The notes under the pieces: generated by a model
The model's input: the letters and a program-made list of their open reading frames with translations, nothing else
What the model was told of the DNA's origin: nothing
Database searches by the model: none
Shown here: in pieces, positions 10,597-22,745 of the stretch
Layout: each line of letters opens with the position of its first letter
Numbering within the stretch: the first letter of the stretch is position 1
Translations under genes and position numbers: made by a program
Source of the DNA: Folioceros fuciformis
Taxonomy: Eukaryota; Anthocerotophyta; Anthocerotopsida; Anthocerotales
DNA length: 41,010 bases
Direction of reading: 5' to 3'
Assembly: GCA_049999805.1 (NCBI GenBank)
Contig: JBNGIO010006314.1
Span: 54,834 to 95,843 of the forward strand

Positions 10597-13500
10597 ATGG
10601 CCAGCTCGGATGTCAGCAAAACGGCACTAGCCGAGGTCGTGCGTCAGGCTATCAGCCCTGTGGTGATGGTTATCTCTACCGAGCAAGCGGAGGCGTCATG
10701 TCGCAAGAATTATCTCAGCTTTGCAGACTTGTTGCGGCCTTTCTGCATCCTGGAGAATGTCAACGGTTGCCGTCTCTCATTGCAGCTTGCGCAGAATATA
10801 TTTTAATCTGGTCTTGCCGTCCATGTTGTGCTGGTGCTGATCCGACTATGTGTCTGCTCTGCTCGCAGTTCCCGTGCGAACTGCGAGCGATCAGCCTTAC
10901 CGACTGCAGGAATTTCAATTAAGGTTGTTCAGTTCGTTGGAAATCTCTCAGCCTCGCGTGAAGGTAATCAACAATTGTGCCGCATCCATCTGTGGGGATT
11001 ATTCGATTTTGCTATTGCTGTCTTCCAGGCTTTACCACTTTCCAGCTGATTTGGTTTCACCATCCCAGAGGAATGTTTGGATCTCCGCAGAACATATATT
11101 TAGTTTGTGGGTGAAATCTTAGTTCACATCACTCCAGGTCGGGGTTTGCCATCTTACATGTTGTTTCTTGTACTGATACAGACTGCAGAGGAGTACTTGA
11201 CACAAGCTGTGACTGACTCAAGTGATGATGCGCTGGCAGAGCTTAAAGGAGACCCCCGAGATATTAATGTTGTCCGAAAGAGTATGGTCATCTCTCTGTC
11301 TGTGCGAATGGGAAATCATTTATGAGGAACAGATGCATCTGCAGTTGTTGGGTACTAACTGTCCTGTCCTGTACCTGTAATTCTTCAGTGGCAGAGACAG
11401 ATTCTCCGACATCGTGGTACCATAAATATTGCAGGGAATTCATGCGGACGTTGGTCTTTTCTGAACATGAAGCAATTGATCATCCTGTTGCATGTAGGTA
11501 ACTACTTTCAGGCTTGAAACTTTTGTTTTCGTAGTAGTCCTTGTGAGGTGACCATCAGCCAGCATAGGCGGATCAAGTGTAGTTCCTCAAAGCTATGAAT
11601 TTTTGTGAGGCCTTTTGAAGTTGGACACTGTTCATTCTCTGAGATGTCACCGTGGCCATCCGTGTAACTTGATATCCTGCTCTGTTTCATCACTAGGCCT
11701 GCTAGTGGTGTCTTCAAGCGATGAGAGCCCTCTCAACAAGTTTACGGAGCTTTTTAAGCCGGAAAAACTTCCGGCTCTTCTGAATGAGGGAGCGATGGAT
11801 CCAAATCTGCTGAAGCACTACATACTTCTCCATGACATGCAAAATGGCCCGTCTCAGAGGTGTTTTAATTACTGGAATGCCACATGAGTTAGAGGCGGGA
11901 TTTGTCTGTGAGACCTTTTCGTTCATGCCATTGCTTGAAAGTTGATTCCGGCTGATGCAACAGGGCTGCAGAGCTCTTGGCGGAAATGAGGGCAGCCCTG
12001 GGACAGAGCACTTGCACCTTGCTGTCTATCAATTCAAGCTCTCCAGAGACTGATTCTGAACGAGAGGATCTCTGGTCGGCCCACTTGTCAGTGCCAATGG
12101 TCCCTACCTCTAGAGATGAAACTGCCCAGGTATTTTGGTTGCATAGCTGCAGGAACTTTTGCTGGGCTAGGTAAGGCCATGCTTGAAAGTATCGTACGGG
12201 CTTGTGTTCCATCAGCAAGATCCCAAGGCTCAAAGGCGAGGAGGCTACATCAGCAACAGTGACATTGATGAGGTATGGATCTTTTCTGGTCTTGGAGTGT
12301 CTAATCAGCTTAGCAGTCAGCAGGGACGGATTTGAATTTCTTGTGGCTATGGCAGATCGTTGAATTTGTATTGGACTTCTCTCTGAAACAAATCATACCT
12401 TTTATGGAGCAAAAAATCAGAGCTCTTAATCAGCAGGTGAGCCCTTCATGACCGCAGCGGGCTGGTTTTGTTAGACAGTGAGCTAACTCTTAGAATCTGT
12501 CTTCAGGGACACGGGCTTTGGATTTTGTGACATTTAGGCTGCTTTTCCATGTACTGGTTAGGATGTTGTCACTTAAGTTTGCTCCCTTTAGGATCTCACA
12601 GTCACGTCACATTTGGTTAGGTCACTGCGACGAGGAAAGGGTTGAAAAATCAAATCAAGAACTTGTGGTGGCGCAAGGGGAAAGAAGAAGTGCCTGAGAC
12701 ATCAACTGGTGCCATGTACTACTGTTCAACCTTCAAAATCTTCCCTTTGACATGACATTTCCCCAAATTACTGCTATGATGGATGATTCATGTTGGTAAT
12801 ATCAAGCTGTCCATGCTTTGCAGGTATGCCCACAGCTCAATTGAGTCACAAATAAGAGTGCTCGCTGACTATGCATTTATGTTGCGTGATTACGAGCTCG
12901 CAGCATCAAACTTCCGGCTTCTTGCAGGCGACTACAAGACGGACAAAGCATGGAAGCGCTATGCTGGAGTGCAGGTTTACTTGCACTGCTCTCTCTGGCC
13001 TCGCTTGTTTGTTCATGGCTTTTGAGGTTATAGTAGCATCATGTAACAACCTCAGTTGAATATGTATGGGTATAATTTGTTCAGCATTTTTAACATTGTC
13101 AATAGATCTGCAAGTAGCGAAGGAGTTGTTGTTAGATGGTCTGCTGATTCTTTGGACTTGGCTTACAGGAAATGTTGGGGCTTGTATTGTTCATGATGGA
13201 TCAAAATCGTAGGGAGGCTGAGGGCTGCTTTGAAGCAGCTTATCTACACTATCTGGTTAGCTCTTGAATAACCAATGATTGGCAAGTAGGCGCTCCTGCC
13301 TGAGGATGACTTCTGCAATGTTTTTGGTTAACAGAAAGGTGGTACTACCTGTGGACGATATGCAACTCGTGCAGCAATGTGGTCAGCTGAGGTGCACAAG
13401 GCACGGTTCCAGTTTAAAGAGGCTGCTAGTGTCCTTTTCCGTGCATCGTCAGAGGTTGGTCTGCTGCATCCTCCCTTAGATTTGAAGACAGTTTGAATCA

Positions 13501-16500
13501 TGTAATACCCATGTTGACCTTCTCCTGCAACTAGGAAACAAGTCTGCGCTCAGCAGTTCTACTGGAGCAAGCTGCTTACTGTTACTTGCGGACTATGCAA
13601 CCAATGCTGCACAAGTACGGTTTTCATCTAGTGCTGGCTGGGAATCGCTATACACACTGTAATCAGGTATTTTGACTCTAGGAATCAGCAGTCGAGGGGG
13701 AGGTGGTGCAGTTACTGTAGCCTGTTTCAAACTGCCCCTCGAGCAATGATTTTCTTGTGTCCCTGAACCATCTGGCTCATGTTGATGTCTTGGAACCGAG
13801 GTGAAGTAGTACTGACTGTGCGTTTCCTACTGAATCAGAAAGACCATGCCATCAGAGCGTACACAAGTGTCACAAGCATATACGGGGATGGATGGAACTT
13901 TGTTGCTGATCATGTACATTTCAACCTCGGAAGGTTAATTTGCCAGTTTTTTGCACATGCTGTGTGGATGTAGAAGTAACAGATGTTGTGTACTCATGAT
14001 TTGAACCGCTCTCGCTGTCCAGGCTTTGCGCCCATGTTGGGGATTTCACCACATCTGTATTGTACTTTCTGAAACTGCTGTCTTGTAGCCATCAGTCTAC
14101 AACAAATCAAACCACTTTTCTCCGAGAATTTTTAATTGTCATTCAGGTAAGCATCTGCTTGCTGGAGTAGGTCTCAGTGGATGGGCAAGATCAATGATAA
14201 AAGTGTTTTCTTTTTGGTCAGAACATAGTTGGTAAGAAAGAGATGTTGGATCTGGGTCTTCCTGCCATCAGTGCAGACCAGTATTTTGTGAATTTCGAGG
14301 ACCATCGCGTTTTCTCATCAGCATCAGCTGTAAGTTTTTCAGAATTGTATTTGCCCATAAGTTCGGTAGAAATAGGGGTCTAGCATTTCGACCATTGGAA
14401 AATGCCAAGACAATATATTGTCAACAGGCTCATTCTCTGCTTTTGGTTTAGGCTTCACTTCCTGAAGGCGTTTGGGCATCTCTTGAAGAAGGTGTCATCC
14501 CTGCTTCAACTGTGGCTGTAGCAACATGGTTGGATGCACCAAAGACTGTGGGGAAGGTCAAGGATACAAACATTTGTGTGGCAGGAGGTGAACCTTTCTA
14601 ACTGGTAAAAGTGTCAGTTTTGTATTGAAGATTAAGATCTGTTTCAACTAAAGACACCCTTATTGTTACAGAGGAAGTTGGTGTCGACGTGGAATTCAGC
14701 AATCCCCTGCAAATATCGATTGACATTTCATCTGCTAGCCTTATATGCGAATTTAATGTGCCTAGCCATGTGACCCTGGATGGTAACTTTCAAAGGATAC
14801 TAAAAGCTGTCGGTTAATTGGGATGACTAAGATCAAATTTGCTGAATTTGTGCAACCCTGCTTTCAACTTTCTGGTTCTAAGGAGTGATTCAACATCGTT
14901 GAATGCAGGAAGTAGATCCCCTGTGGAGGACAGCACATCAGATGCGAAGGATTCGACAAGAATGTAAGTGACACATCCTTTGTTGGAATAGATAGGGACT
15001 CTTGAAAGGCAGCGTTACAAGGCATTTTCTTCATCCAATGCAGGGCAGAAATGGAACAACCAGTTGAGGCTGAACTAGTTCTCCCCGAACAAGCCTTCTC
15101 CCTGAAACCCGGTGAAAAGGTTAAGGTACTGACCAACTTAACAGCCGTTAAAATGTCTCATCTTTTTCGTCCCGGGACGGTATGGGGAAAATACGAACTA
15201 AGTTGATTTCCTCTCGTGTCACGTTCTTGCAGATCCGATTGAAAGCAAGGCCGGGTAGGAAGGGATTCTTATCAATAGTGGGGGTAAAGTGGATCTTGTC
15301 AGACGTTGCAGTTGGTTACAAGCACTTCACCTTACCTGGAGCAAAAAGACCAGCGACCAAGTCAAAACCAAAGGACCCGCCCCCTCATCAAAGACTAAAG
15401 TTTAGTGTTCTGGAGGTACTTTTGTTCACGTGGAGGTCAAATTGTGGCTTTTCAGGGTGACAAACCTGACATGATGTTGCACATGTTAGAGAATGCCTCG
15501 ACTTGAAGTTTCACTCCATGAATTACCTGCAACTTTGAAGGCTGGAGAGCTGCGTCGTGTTGTGTTAGAACTATTCAATCCATCATCTGCCACTTTGAAG
15601 GTACTTGCTTTTTCCATAAGGTGTCGCACTGGGTTAGGTGCCGACTCAGCCGGTGACCATTACATCGCCTATGCTCTGGACTCTGTGGCAGAATTTCAAG
15701 CTCAAGACAAGCCATCCCAGCTACCTACTGGTTGGAGATCAAGGAGATCTGGAAGGAGAGTTTCCCAGCTGTCTGGAGGCCCAAAAGAACTTTCGACCTG
15801 TTCTAGAAACGATGAATTCTTCACATGATCATTCAAGTACCGAAGGCTTTATTTTCAACTTCCCCAGTGTAAAAGTCCTGCAGAAGCTGTGGATGTTGGT
15901 TTAGACTCAGCAATCTCCTTAAGAAGCAGATCTCTGATTAATAATTGCTTGTGCCGTTTATGCAGGCAACTGTGCTGGAAGGTAATTCAACACTACTTTG
16001 GCCCTTGTGGATACACGCGCGCCATGCTGGTTCGGTGACGATCAAGTCTGTAATCTATTATGAGACTCAGGAAGAGGTTGAAGGGCTGCATTTTCGAACA
16101 GTACGGATGGTCCACAGTCTCCAGGTATTGCTTCAGTATAGAGGCTTGAAGATGTGCATTTGACTGCCTGAACAATACCATTAGGCTTGATCTCATGTTA
16201 ACTAAGGACGTGGCTGTTGTGACTCCAGGTTCTTCCATCCCTTCGAGTTTCTGTTGGTATTTCACCCTGTCCACTACAGCTTCAAAGGTTTTTGTTACGA
16301 TTGGATGTGGAAAATGAACACTCCACTGAGAGTTTCTGGCTTCGCCAAGTGTCTTGCGCTGGCAACTCTTGGTCTTTAGCTCCATTGTTACCACCATTCG
16401 TCGAGCAGAATTCTGCTAGTGGTGACACTCTAAAAGCAGAGTCTGCTGATGTGAGAGCTGCATTTCTTTCAGCTTCAGTTTCCCCTTCCCAATTGCTGCC

Positions 16501-17835
16501 AGCTGGCCAAAAGCTATCACTTTTTTTTCAGCTTGTGGTAAGTGGTTCACAGTTTACTCACCTGTTATTCGGTTGCTGCCCTAATGCCACGGTGTTGTAC
16601 TTGCTACTGAGTCCCATGAAATTAGTGCAGAATTCTCTCTCACATGGTCCGACGAGAGGCACACTTCAAGGGCAAAGTATGGAGGAGATTACGGGTGACA
16701 TAAGATTAGGACCACCCAGTAGTAGAGAACCACTTATTGACATATCGTCTGGGCCCCTGTTTATTTTCCATTTGCGCGAAAGGCTGTATCAACCAAAGCC
16801 CAAGTTGCCATCATTTCTGGAAGAGGTGCTTGATACGTTTGTTTCCGGCTCTTAAGAAGCGTTTGTCGCATGTCATAACTCCATTCGTGTGTCTCACTTG
16901 CAGGCTGCAAGGGTCCAGGCCCCTGAGCCTTTGTTGGATGCTCAGATGGCTGACATTGTGCTCATCTCAGAGCAACAGGACGGCATGAGCACAGAGAAGT
17001 CAGGATCCCCACATAGCCACTTTCACTTTAGTACTCATCATATCTGCCATTCCAGGTGGGCTCACTCAACTAGTGCTTTGTTCTTGACGTGACTGAATAG
17101 TTATGTTAAAAGGTTGTCCTTCTAACCATGCGAACACTGTCTTCCTTCAGTGTGCATGGCTCGCAGCCACTAGTGTGGGTCTTGGAAGGGCCAAGCAACG
17201 CTGTCCACGACTTTTTCAGTCAGCCCTTTTGTGAGGTTAAGTTTGTACTGACCATCAGGAACATCTCCCGTCGTCCAGCATCCGTGAAAGTCGAGACCTT
17301 CGATGCAAATGCCTCACAGCCAAACTCTAGTGTATCCAGCTTGGCTGAAACTCGTGAAGTATTGGGTGGGTGGTCCTTGCTAACAGCTCAGGACGCTCCG
17401 ATATCAGGGCCTACCGCACCTGCGCCCCTCAGAACTCTGTCTCCATCCCTGGATGAGCACGTTCCAAGGAAGATAGCCTCTTGCAGCCCATACATGTGGT
17501 GCAACTTGAGGTCAAAAGTGATACCACATCTGGAGGCTGGGACATCGGTGCAAGTTCCATTGCATGTTGCTTTCTTCACACCTGGTATGTATGATCTGTC
17601 AAGATACAGGATAACCTGGAGTCTGCAAGGAGAGGCATCTCTCCCTGCCCCAGTAGAAAAGCCGTCTCCTAAAACCACTGTCATCACACGATCCGCAAGC
17701 ACGGTTGGACTTCCGGCGGATCTCCCAGAGAACAAGCCTGGTGCAGGTCCTGGAGCCACACGGCGTGACAACGTGGGAGCTGGCCATCCTTGGCTGCTCA
17801 GAGTTCTTCAAGCTAAGCCGGCAGGTACGTTTTAG
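10597..17835 (+). CDS. TRAPPC8: TRAPP complex subunit 8 (TRS85-like)
   Basis: TRAPPC8 is the TRAPPIII-specific tethering subunit that acts with a Rab exchange factor in Golgi traffic and autophagy; it is cytosolic and peripheral on membranes. Twenty-eight exons: 10597-10765, 10869-10963, 11182-11281, 11389-11493, 11697-11859, 11964-12129, 12216-12272, 12356-12436, 12621-12715, 12824-12974, 13169-13255, 13335-13454, 13535-13666, 13839-13933, 14023-14146, 14222-14329, 14452-14587, 14672-14782, 14909-14963, 15044-15125, 15233-15415, 15490-15600, 15692-15868, 15966-16124, 16229-16537, 16631-16825, 16904-17055, 17151-17835. They sum to 4203 nt, or 1400 aa, somewhat longer than I recall for Arabidopsis. 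Family landmarks: VPVRTASDQPYRL; FSEHEAIDHPVACLLVVSS; NEGAMDPNLLKHY; YAFMLRDYELAASNFRLLAGDY; MLHKYGFHLVLAGNRY; and WPLWIHARHAGSVTI in the C-terminal beta-rich part. The protein ends GHPWLLRVLQAKPAGTF. Exon 3 and the serine/proline-rich part of exon 28 are the least certain. Confidence 0.93.
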
Positions 17836-18370
17836 GAGCCACCATACGCATTTTTTGGCCACCTCTGTTGGAATATTGGCATCCTCTTGTGTGGCGAGCT
17901 CGGGGCTACCATCGAGGTGGCGGTGTATTAAAGCGGGCGGCCTTGACTGGAAATCGAAATTACTTTCTCTTAGAAGACGGTCCATTGTTGTTTCTTGCCC
18001 CCTGGATTCTATTATCTCCACGGTCATCCCAGTTGCCCCTTGGAGCCTCATCTCTTTATCGCCCGCGTTTCGCCAGTGCCTTGAGTCAAAATGATTTTAG
18101 CATTGACATGCACAACACGCCAAGGACTAGAGGGAAACGAATGGTAAAGAAAGTCCGATCAAACAATGTGAAGTGTTCATAGGCGCCTGGGTTGGATTCG
18201 AGTACCTTTACATTGCACGGGATCCCATCTGTTCTATTGTAGATGAGCTACGCTGCGTACACGGTGATCTACCTGGTTTGGATATTGTAGTGACCCGGCG
18301 ATAGGATGCCATTCCAAGCAATGTTGATAGCCGGAACTTTGCGCTAGACCACTCTTCGTCCTGCCAGTTC
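17836..18370. other. TRAPPC8 3' region and spacer
   Basis: This stretch follows the TRAPPC8 stop and leads into the PPR pseudogene. Overlapping short frames carry no recognisable domain. It probably holds the 3' UTR and the former promoter of the pseudogene. Confidence 0.5.
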
Positions 18371-21300
18371 ATGGGCCATGTGCCTGCCAATGCTGATGGT
18401 GTGGTAATGCAAAGTCTGTGGGCATCCTGCACGGGCGGCGCAGAGTGTTGTGTGTCTCATCTTCCAAGAGCGGTGCCTGCGAGATGGCTACATTATGGCA
18501 ACCGGATTCGATGCGGACCCATCCAACAGGTGGGTGTGCAGAGGGTCCTAAGGCAGCTCCAGGTCTCCTCTCTGTGGGGAATCAGACGCCGGCAAAGAAT
18601 CATGCCTCCAGGTGCAGCAGTGTTAGGAGCCCAGCGCTTGCGAGCAAATGGATGGCTGGGGAAGCATTTTTCAGAGATGCTGGTCGGGGAACGGGAGCGA
18701 GAGCCGGAGGTGGAGAGGGATCAGGAGCGCTTGTGGCGACAATTTTTTGTGGACCCTTCTATGTGGTGGGATGAGAGGCGAGGCAAGAAGAGCTCCCGTT
18801 CGCCTGATTTCCGGCGGAAGGGGTCCGGCAAGGTCCTCCGATTAAGTAACTTGTCCAATCCAGCGTGGGTGGATGAGCAGCTCGTTGCTTTGGATGTGCA
18901 GATGGGTCAGGGCGACTCTCCTTCCAACTCGAGGTCGCCGGGTGATTTTGTTCCTGGTAGGTGTGCAGGATTGGTCAAGGGCGTCGGCGCCGTGTCGGCG
19001 GATAGCGTGAGCATTTTGTGTCAGCAGGGGAAGCTTACTGAAGCCGTTGGAGCCCTGGAAGCTCTAGCAAAGACAGACGGGCGTATTTCTCCGTCTCTCT
19101 TGTACACTGTGTTGAAAGAAGGACATGTTTGTAGGGCGACAAGTGCATGATCTCAGTGTGAAACTACGATATGAGTCAAATACGTTCTTGGGAAACCATA
19201 TCTTGTGCATGTATGCATTGGGAGGCAGGCTACAGGAGGCCATGGATGTGTTCACCAGGGTGCACAAACCAAATGCCTTCATGTGGTTTTCCATCATCTC
19301 AGCCTATGCTAAACATGGGAGACCAAATGTGGCCATACAACTGTACAATGAGATGCTGAGCACAGGTGTGGAGCGGGATGCCCACATCTTTGTAGCGGCC
19401 CTTCAAGCTTGTGCATTTGCTGCCGACCTGGAATCTGGCAGGAAAGTGCACTGTGACGTGTTGCAGAGTGGCATTCCTCCTAGCTTGTTTGTTGGCAACT
19501 GCGTGGTGGACATGTATGCAAAATGTGGCCAACTGGACGATGCACCCAGGGTCTTTGACAGTTTGATCTCAAAGGATGTGGTGACATGGACGGCCCTGAT
19601 ATCTGGGTATGCAAATCGTGGCCTTGGCCCAGAGGCGCTGCTTCTGTACGGACACATGGAGGAGGACGGCGTAATCTTAGGTGACCATGTTACTTGTCCT
19701 TGCCTTCTTAAGGCCTGTGCAACCGCCGGTGCCCGAGAAAAAGGCAGGGAGCTGCACTCGCAGATTGTGGAAAGAGGACAACTAGATAACGCACTCGTGG
19801 GCAACTGCCTGGTGGACGTGTATGTAAAATGTGGTGAGCTGCCAGATGCTCGCAGGGTTTTTGACAACCTGTCTGCAAAGGATGTGGTGACATGGACCAC
19901 CCTGACAGCTGGGTATGCAAATCATGGGCTTGCCCATGAGGCGCCGGCTTTGTATGGACAGATGGAGCTGGAGGGCGTGATTGTGGCTGACCATGTTACC
20001 TTGCTGGGCTTCTGAAAGCCTGTGCAAGCCCTGGTGCCTCACATAAAGGCAGGCAGCTGGACTCACAGATTGTGGAAAATGGTCAATTAAAGAACGTACT
20101 GGCTGGCAACTGCCTGTTGGGCATGTATGCAAAATGTTGTGAACTGTCAGAGGCACGCCAGGTCTTTGACAGCTTGGCCACAAAAAATGTGATAACATGG
20201 AATGCCTTGATTGTGGGGTATGTGCAGCAAGGACTCGGCCAAGATTCACTGCACCAAAAAATGGAGGAAGAGGTCCTCATTGTGGCTGACGAGGTTACGT
20301 TTGCTTGTGTTTTGAAGGCGTGTGCAAGTGCTAATTCTTTACAAACGGGCAGGCAGCTGCACTTACAGATTGGGGAAAGAGGGCAGCTACAGAACATGGT
20401 CTTGGCTAACTGCCTGGTGGACATGTATGCAAAACTTGGTGAACTGGAGGAAGCACGCCAAGTTTTTAACAGCTTGGACACAAAGAATGTGGTGACATGG
20501 ACGGCCCTGATTGCTGGGTATGCACGAGAAGGTCTGGACCAAGCGGAACTTGCTCTGTATGGACAAATAGAGCATGAGGGCCTGATTGTGGCAGACGAGG
20601 CCAGTTTTGCTTGCCTTCTTGTGGGAGTGCTGGTGCCTTACAGAAGCGAAGGCAGCTGCACTCACAAATAGTGGAAACTGGACAGCCAGGGAGCAAAGTT
20701 TTGGGCAACTGCCTGGTGGATATGTACGCGAAGTGTGGCGAACTGAAAGAGGCACGCCGAGTTTTCGACAGACCGGCCACCAAGGATCTAGTAACTTGGA
20801 CCGCCCTGATCGGCGAGTTTGGTAGTTGTGATGAAGGTCACAACGCACTAGCTTGCTCTGGGGAGATGTTAGTGGCCGGTGTTCAGCCTGATGATGCTAC
20901 TTTCACTTGCCTTCTAGTGGCCTCCAGTCACGGGGGACTGGTGAAAGAAGGTTGCAAGCACTTCGATTCCATGGTTGAACAGCATGGCATCAAACTTACA
21001 GTTGAGCTTTACAATTGCATGATTGACCTTCATGGGCGTGCAGGCCAGTTAGATGATGCAGAGGACATGCTATTATCATGTGAGAGCCAAAGCAATGCCG
21101 TGGGTATAACGTCTTTGCTGAATGCCTGCAAAAATCACGGAGACATATACAGGGACCAGGTGTTTCGAACGCCTGGTGCGACTGGAGCCTCAGTGTGCAT
21201 TGGCATATGTGCTCATGGCCATTGCCCATGCGGATTCAGGCCGGAGGACCGACGTAGAAAGGATTGAAGCACATAGAATTGCAGCAGGAACTAACAAGAA

Positions 21301-21694
21301 ACCCGCTGTGGCGAGCATGGAGGTGAAACAGAAGGTCCATACATTTTTGGTGGGAGCACAGATATGACCTTGCACTCAAGCTAGAGAGCGTGAATGCTCG
21401 TCTGAAGCGTGAATGTGGGCACGTGCCACGCACAAACTTGGTGTGGAAGCCATTGTCGGAGCAAGAAAAGGAGGATGTGGTTTGTGGGCATGCTGAGAAG
21501 CTAGCTCTGGCTGTCGGTCTTTTGAACACTCCCAGCGGCACACGTGCACTCTGGTGTTAACGAATAATCTACGCACGTGCAGTGACTGCCACTGTGCTAC
21601 CGACATCATGTCAAGGGTTGATAAGGGAGACATTGTTATAAGGGATGGGCACGGATTCGCAGATGGATGTTGCAGCTGTGCGGGTCGACCGTGA
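18371..21694 (+). pseudogene. DYW-type PLS PPR gene with N-terminal PDF-like motif, frameshifted
   Basis: The remnant of a single-exon organelle RNA-editing PPR gene. The first frame (ATG 18371) encodes about 249 aa. Residues 121-171 contain LWRQFFVDPSMWWDERR, then SPDFRRKGSGKVLRLS and NPAWVDEQL. This closely resembles the PDF motif of organellar single-stranded-DNA-binding (OSB) proteins. PPR triplets follow (MYAKCGQLDDAPRVFDSL, DVVTWTALISGY), then E1/E2 (YNCMIDLHGRAGQLDDAEDML), then a DYW deaminase remnant. The DYW part keeps HAEKLA (HxE) and CSDCHCATDI, but ends CSCAGRP instead of a DYW-like tripeptide. The frame is broken at about 19115, 20001 (one T missing in ACCTTGCTGGG), 20620, 21158, 21355 and 21543. 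Neighbouring genes are in frame, so these are probably true mutations. It is paralogous to the intact PPR gene at 22746-28118, to which it lies tail-to-tail. Confidence 0.88.
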
Positions 21695-22745
21695 GTTATG
21701 GTGAAGTAGTAGCCAGTGTTGAGCAGGCTGTGACTTGTGGAATAGGGGAGTCGATGTTGCCTGTGAGCAGATATCAGCTGCAGTGGGAGAAGGGGGCTGT
21801 CACACGGGTTCCACTGCAGTACATCCGGTGTATGTACTCTGTACTGGTACTTTTAAATCGTTATTCCTCTGATGTTCAAGTGCACTTGTCCACGACGAGC
21901 TTATTGGTACGAGTCAGGCTGGACTTGTTATGTCTACAGTTTAGGGTATTAGACACGACGACTGGCTGCAGAACATGATGCATGTTCTGTAGACGCCATT
22001 TGGTACGTGGTTGGTCATGTGTAACATTTTGCCGGGGCACCCTCTGCGGAGATGGCATGTGTACTCATATTTTGATAGATTTGCTGGCGTTCTAGTCCAG
22101 GGCTGTCTAAGGCAGGGCTCTCTAACTCGTGGTGAGTGGAGTCTGCGATTTGGAGCTTCACTGACTCGATGTATCTGGATGCTTCGGAATAGACTTCATG
22201 CCCTCTCCGGAGCTGTTGGTCAGTATTTTTAACTGCTTTTGGATATGGTGGAATGCTTCTGGTCCTAAACAACTACCTGTTGAATGGTGGAATGCTTTGG
22301 TCAGTAGATTCAACCCTTTTGGTCATGGTGGAATGGCGTTACAAAATGAATACTCCAATCTCCTTGTTGGGTGCGTATGTAGGAAACCTTTTGTACCTTG
22401 AATGTATTGCTGATAGACCGTCACCTGCACCAAGGCAAAAGTGATTGATTGCCTTCAGTGAACTTTGTTCAGAAGACGCAGAAGAAGACTACAGTCACCA
22501 AGCGGTTCTCCATCTGCAGAGTTCTCCGGAGGTCCAGCAAACTGAGGATAACCCTCCAGACCAGCGACGCCCGCAGATCTCGTGAAGAGGTTGATATGAA
22601 CATGCGTCCCTTAACTCCATGCATATCGTCAATTCGTGAAAGGAAGGGCGTTGCAGGCCTGATCTCATATCTGGCAATCAGCTTTCGCCCTTTGATTCGG
22701 AGGACTGGAATCTGCCTGTCTTCGTTCAAGATTTCAATAACCCGT
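21695..22745. other. Spacer between convergent PPR genes
   Basis: No gene is visible. A short imperfect repeat of TGGTGGAATGC and flanking bases recurs between about 22247 and 22335. The frame from 22469 to 22729 (minus), just 3' of the intact PPR stop, has no DYW motifs (no HxE, no CxxC), so it is not a hidden C-terminal domain. Both 3' UTRs probably lie here. Confidence 0.5.

Noticed and set aside
17128-17835. Separate gene starting at ATG 17128
   Set aside because: The frame continues the TRAPPC8 C-terminal domain through a CTTCAG acceptor at 17150; the ATG is intronic.
22469-22729. Possible DYW or C-terminal domain 3' of the giant PPR gene
   Set aside because: The frame lacks HxE, CxxC and other DYW residues and lies after an in-frame stop.
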